A stretch of 5,408 nt of DNA from NCBI GenBank assembly GCA_029260695.1, contig JAJDCT010000175.1, forward strand, positions 1 to 5,408. The letters run 5' to 3'. A program made the translations under genes and the position numbers. The notes below the pieces were generated by a model, which saw nothing but the letters and a program-made list of their open reading frames with translations, was not told the origin of the DNA and made no database searches. This document shows positions 5,202-5,408 of the stretch, in pieces (positions within the stretch are counted from its first letter, which is position 1; the number at the start of each line of letters is the position of its first letter). The DNA is from Phycisphaeraceae bacterium. Its GTDB lineage: Bacteria > Planctomycetota > Phycisphaerae > Phycisphaerales > Phycisphaeraceae.

Positions 5202-5408
5202 TCAGGCCTTGCGTCGCCTTGATGTCTGCAGAACCAAAGCGCCCAGGCCGAAGCACGCCAGCGACGCGGTCACGGGCTCGGGGATCGGCTTGTCGCGGCC
5301 TTTCAGAGAGAGGATGACCTCCTCAAAACCGGCGCGTGAGGCGTAGCCGCCGTGGGTCGTGTCCGCATCGCCGCTATCCGCGTCCATGCCCCCGAAGACC
5401 GATGCTTT
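5202..5408 (-). CDS. PEP-CTERM sorting-signal protein, C-terminal 68 residues (cut by window edge)
   Basis: This is the 3' end of a leftward gene that begins beyond the right edge. The last 28 residues form a PEP-CTERM signal: PIPEP, then a hydrophobic span (roughly TASLACFGLGALVLQ), then the basic end TSRRRKA. Such tails are recognised by exosortase, which is thought to cut near the Pro-Glu-Pro motif after Sec export and release or anchor the protein at the surface. The 40 residues before it (KASVFGGMDADSGD at the edge, later GFEEVILSLKGRDK) are Asp/Gly-rich with no domain I recognise, so the function of the mature protein is unknown. The frame is open to the edge, so the internal Met at 5387-5385 is not taken as the start. 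PEP-CTERM proteins occur in bacteria that make exopolysaccharide, which fits the rfb genes here. The stop is followed by a strong terminator. Confidence 0.85.
   Translation of the reverse strand, partial: KASVFGGMDADSGDADTTHGGYASRAGFEEVILSLKGRDKPIPEPVTASLACFGLGALVLQTSRRRKA

Noticed and set aside
5181..5202. Inverted repeat ATATC/GATAT with GATCC repeats downstream of the terminator
   Set aside because: The arms are only five AT-rich base pairs around a 12-base loop at the 3' end of the PEP-CTERM gene. This is too weak to support an operator or hairpin.

Overview
The window holds a bacterial surface-polysaccharide locus at moderately high GC. Two traits suggest a planctomycete, possibly the Phycisphaerae or a relative: a PEP-CTERM type C-terminus, and intergenic short tandem repeats of the GGGTATC kind next to nucleotide-sugar genes. 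This placement is inference; there is no rRNA or other marker gene to confirm it.

Positions 1-2493 (minus strand) carry a complete gene set for dTDP-L-rhamnose synthesis, transcribed leftward in the order rfbA (glucose-1-phosphate thymidylyltransferase), an RmlC-like cupin in the rfbC position, rfbD (dTDP-4-dehydrorhamnose reductase) and rfbB (dTDP-glucose 4,6-dehydratase, cut by the left edge). The last three genes are joined by 4-base ATGA stop/start overlaps. rfbA is separated from the rfbC-like gene by 92 bases that contain four perfect copies of a 7-base tandem repeat. The rfbC-like protein keeps the expected His, Tyr and Asp of RmlC but has Asp where RmlC normally has an active-site Lys, so its assignment rests partly on context.

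Positions 2494-2724 form a divergent intergenic region. It has a plausible sigma-70-type promoter for the rightward gene (TTGCCC, 17 bases, TATCAT), a weaker leftward candidate for rfbA, and inverted repeats in the rightward leader.

Positions 2725-5118 (plus strand) encode a large two-part protein: an N-terminal GT4-type (GT-B fold) glycosyltransferase of about 385 residues, then about 370 residues that look like an all-helical (alpha/alpha)6-toroid, glycosidase-like domain rich in conserved-looking Asp/Glu, His and Trp motifs, and a low-complexity Pro/Thr tail. It is the least explained gene here.

Positions 5119-5201 hold a strong hairpin terminator whose U-tract faces leftward. Positions 5202-5408 (minus strand) are the 3' end of a gene for an exported protein ending in a PEP-CTERM exosortase sorting signal.

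Taken together, the rfb genes would supply dTDP-L-rhamnose, the fusion protein would build or trim a glycan, and the PEP-CTERM protein fits the known association of exosortase systems with exopolysaccharide production. I see no tRNA, rRNA, CRISPR array, insertion sequence or phage gene.
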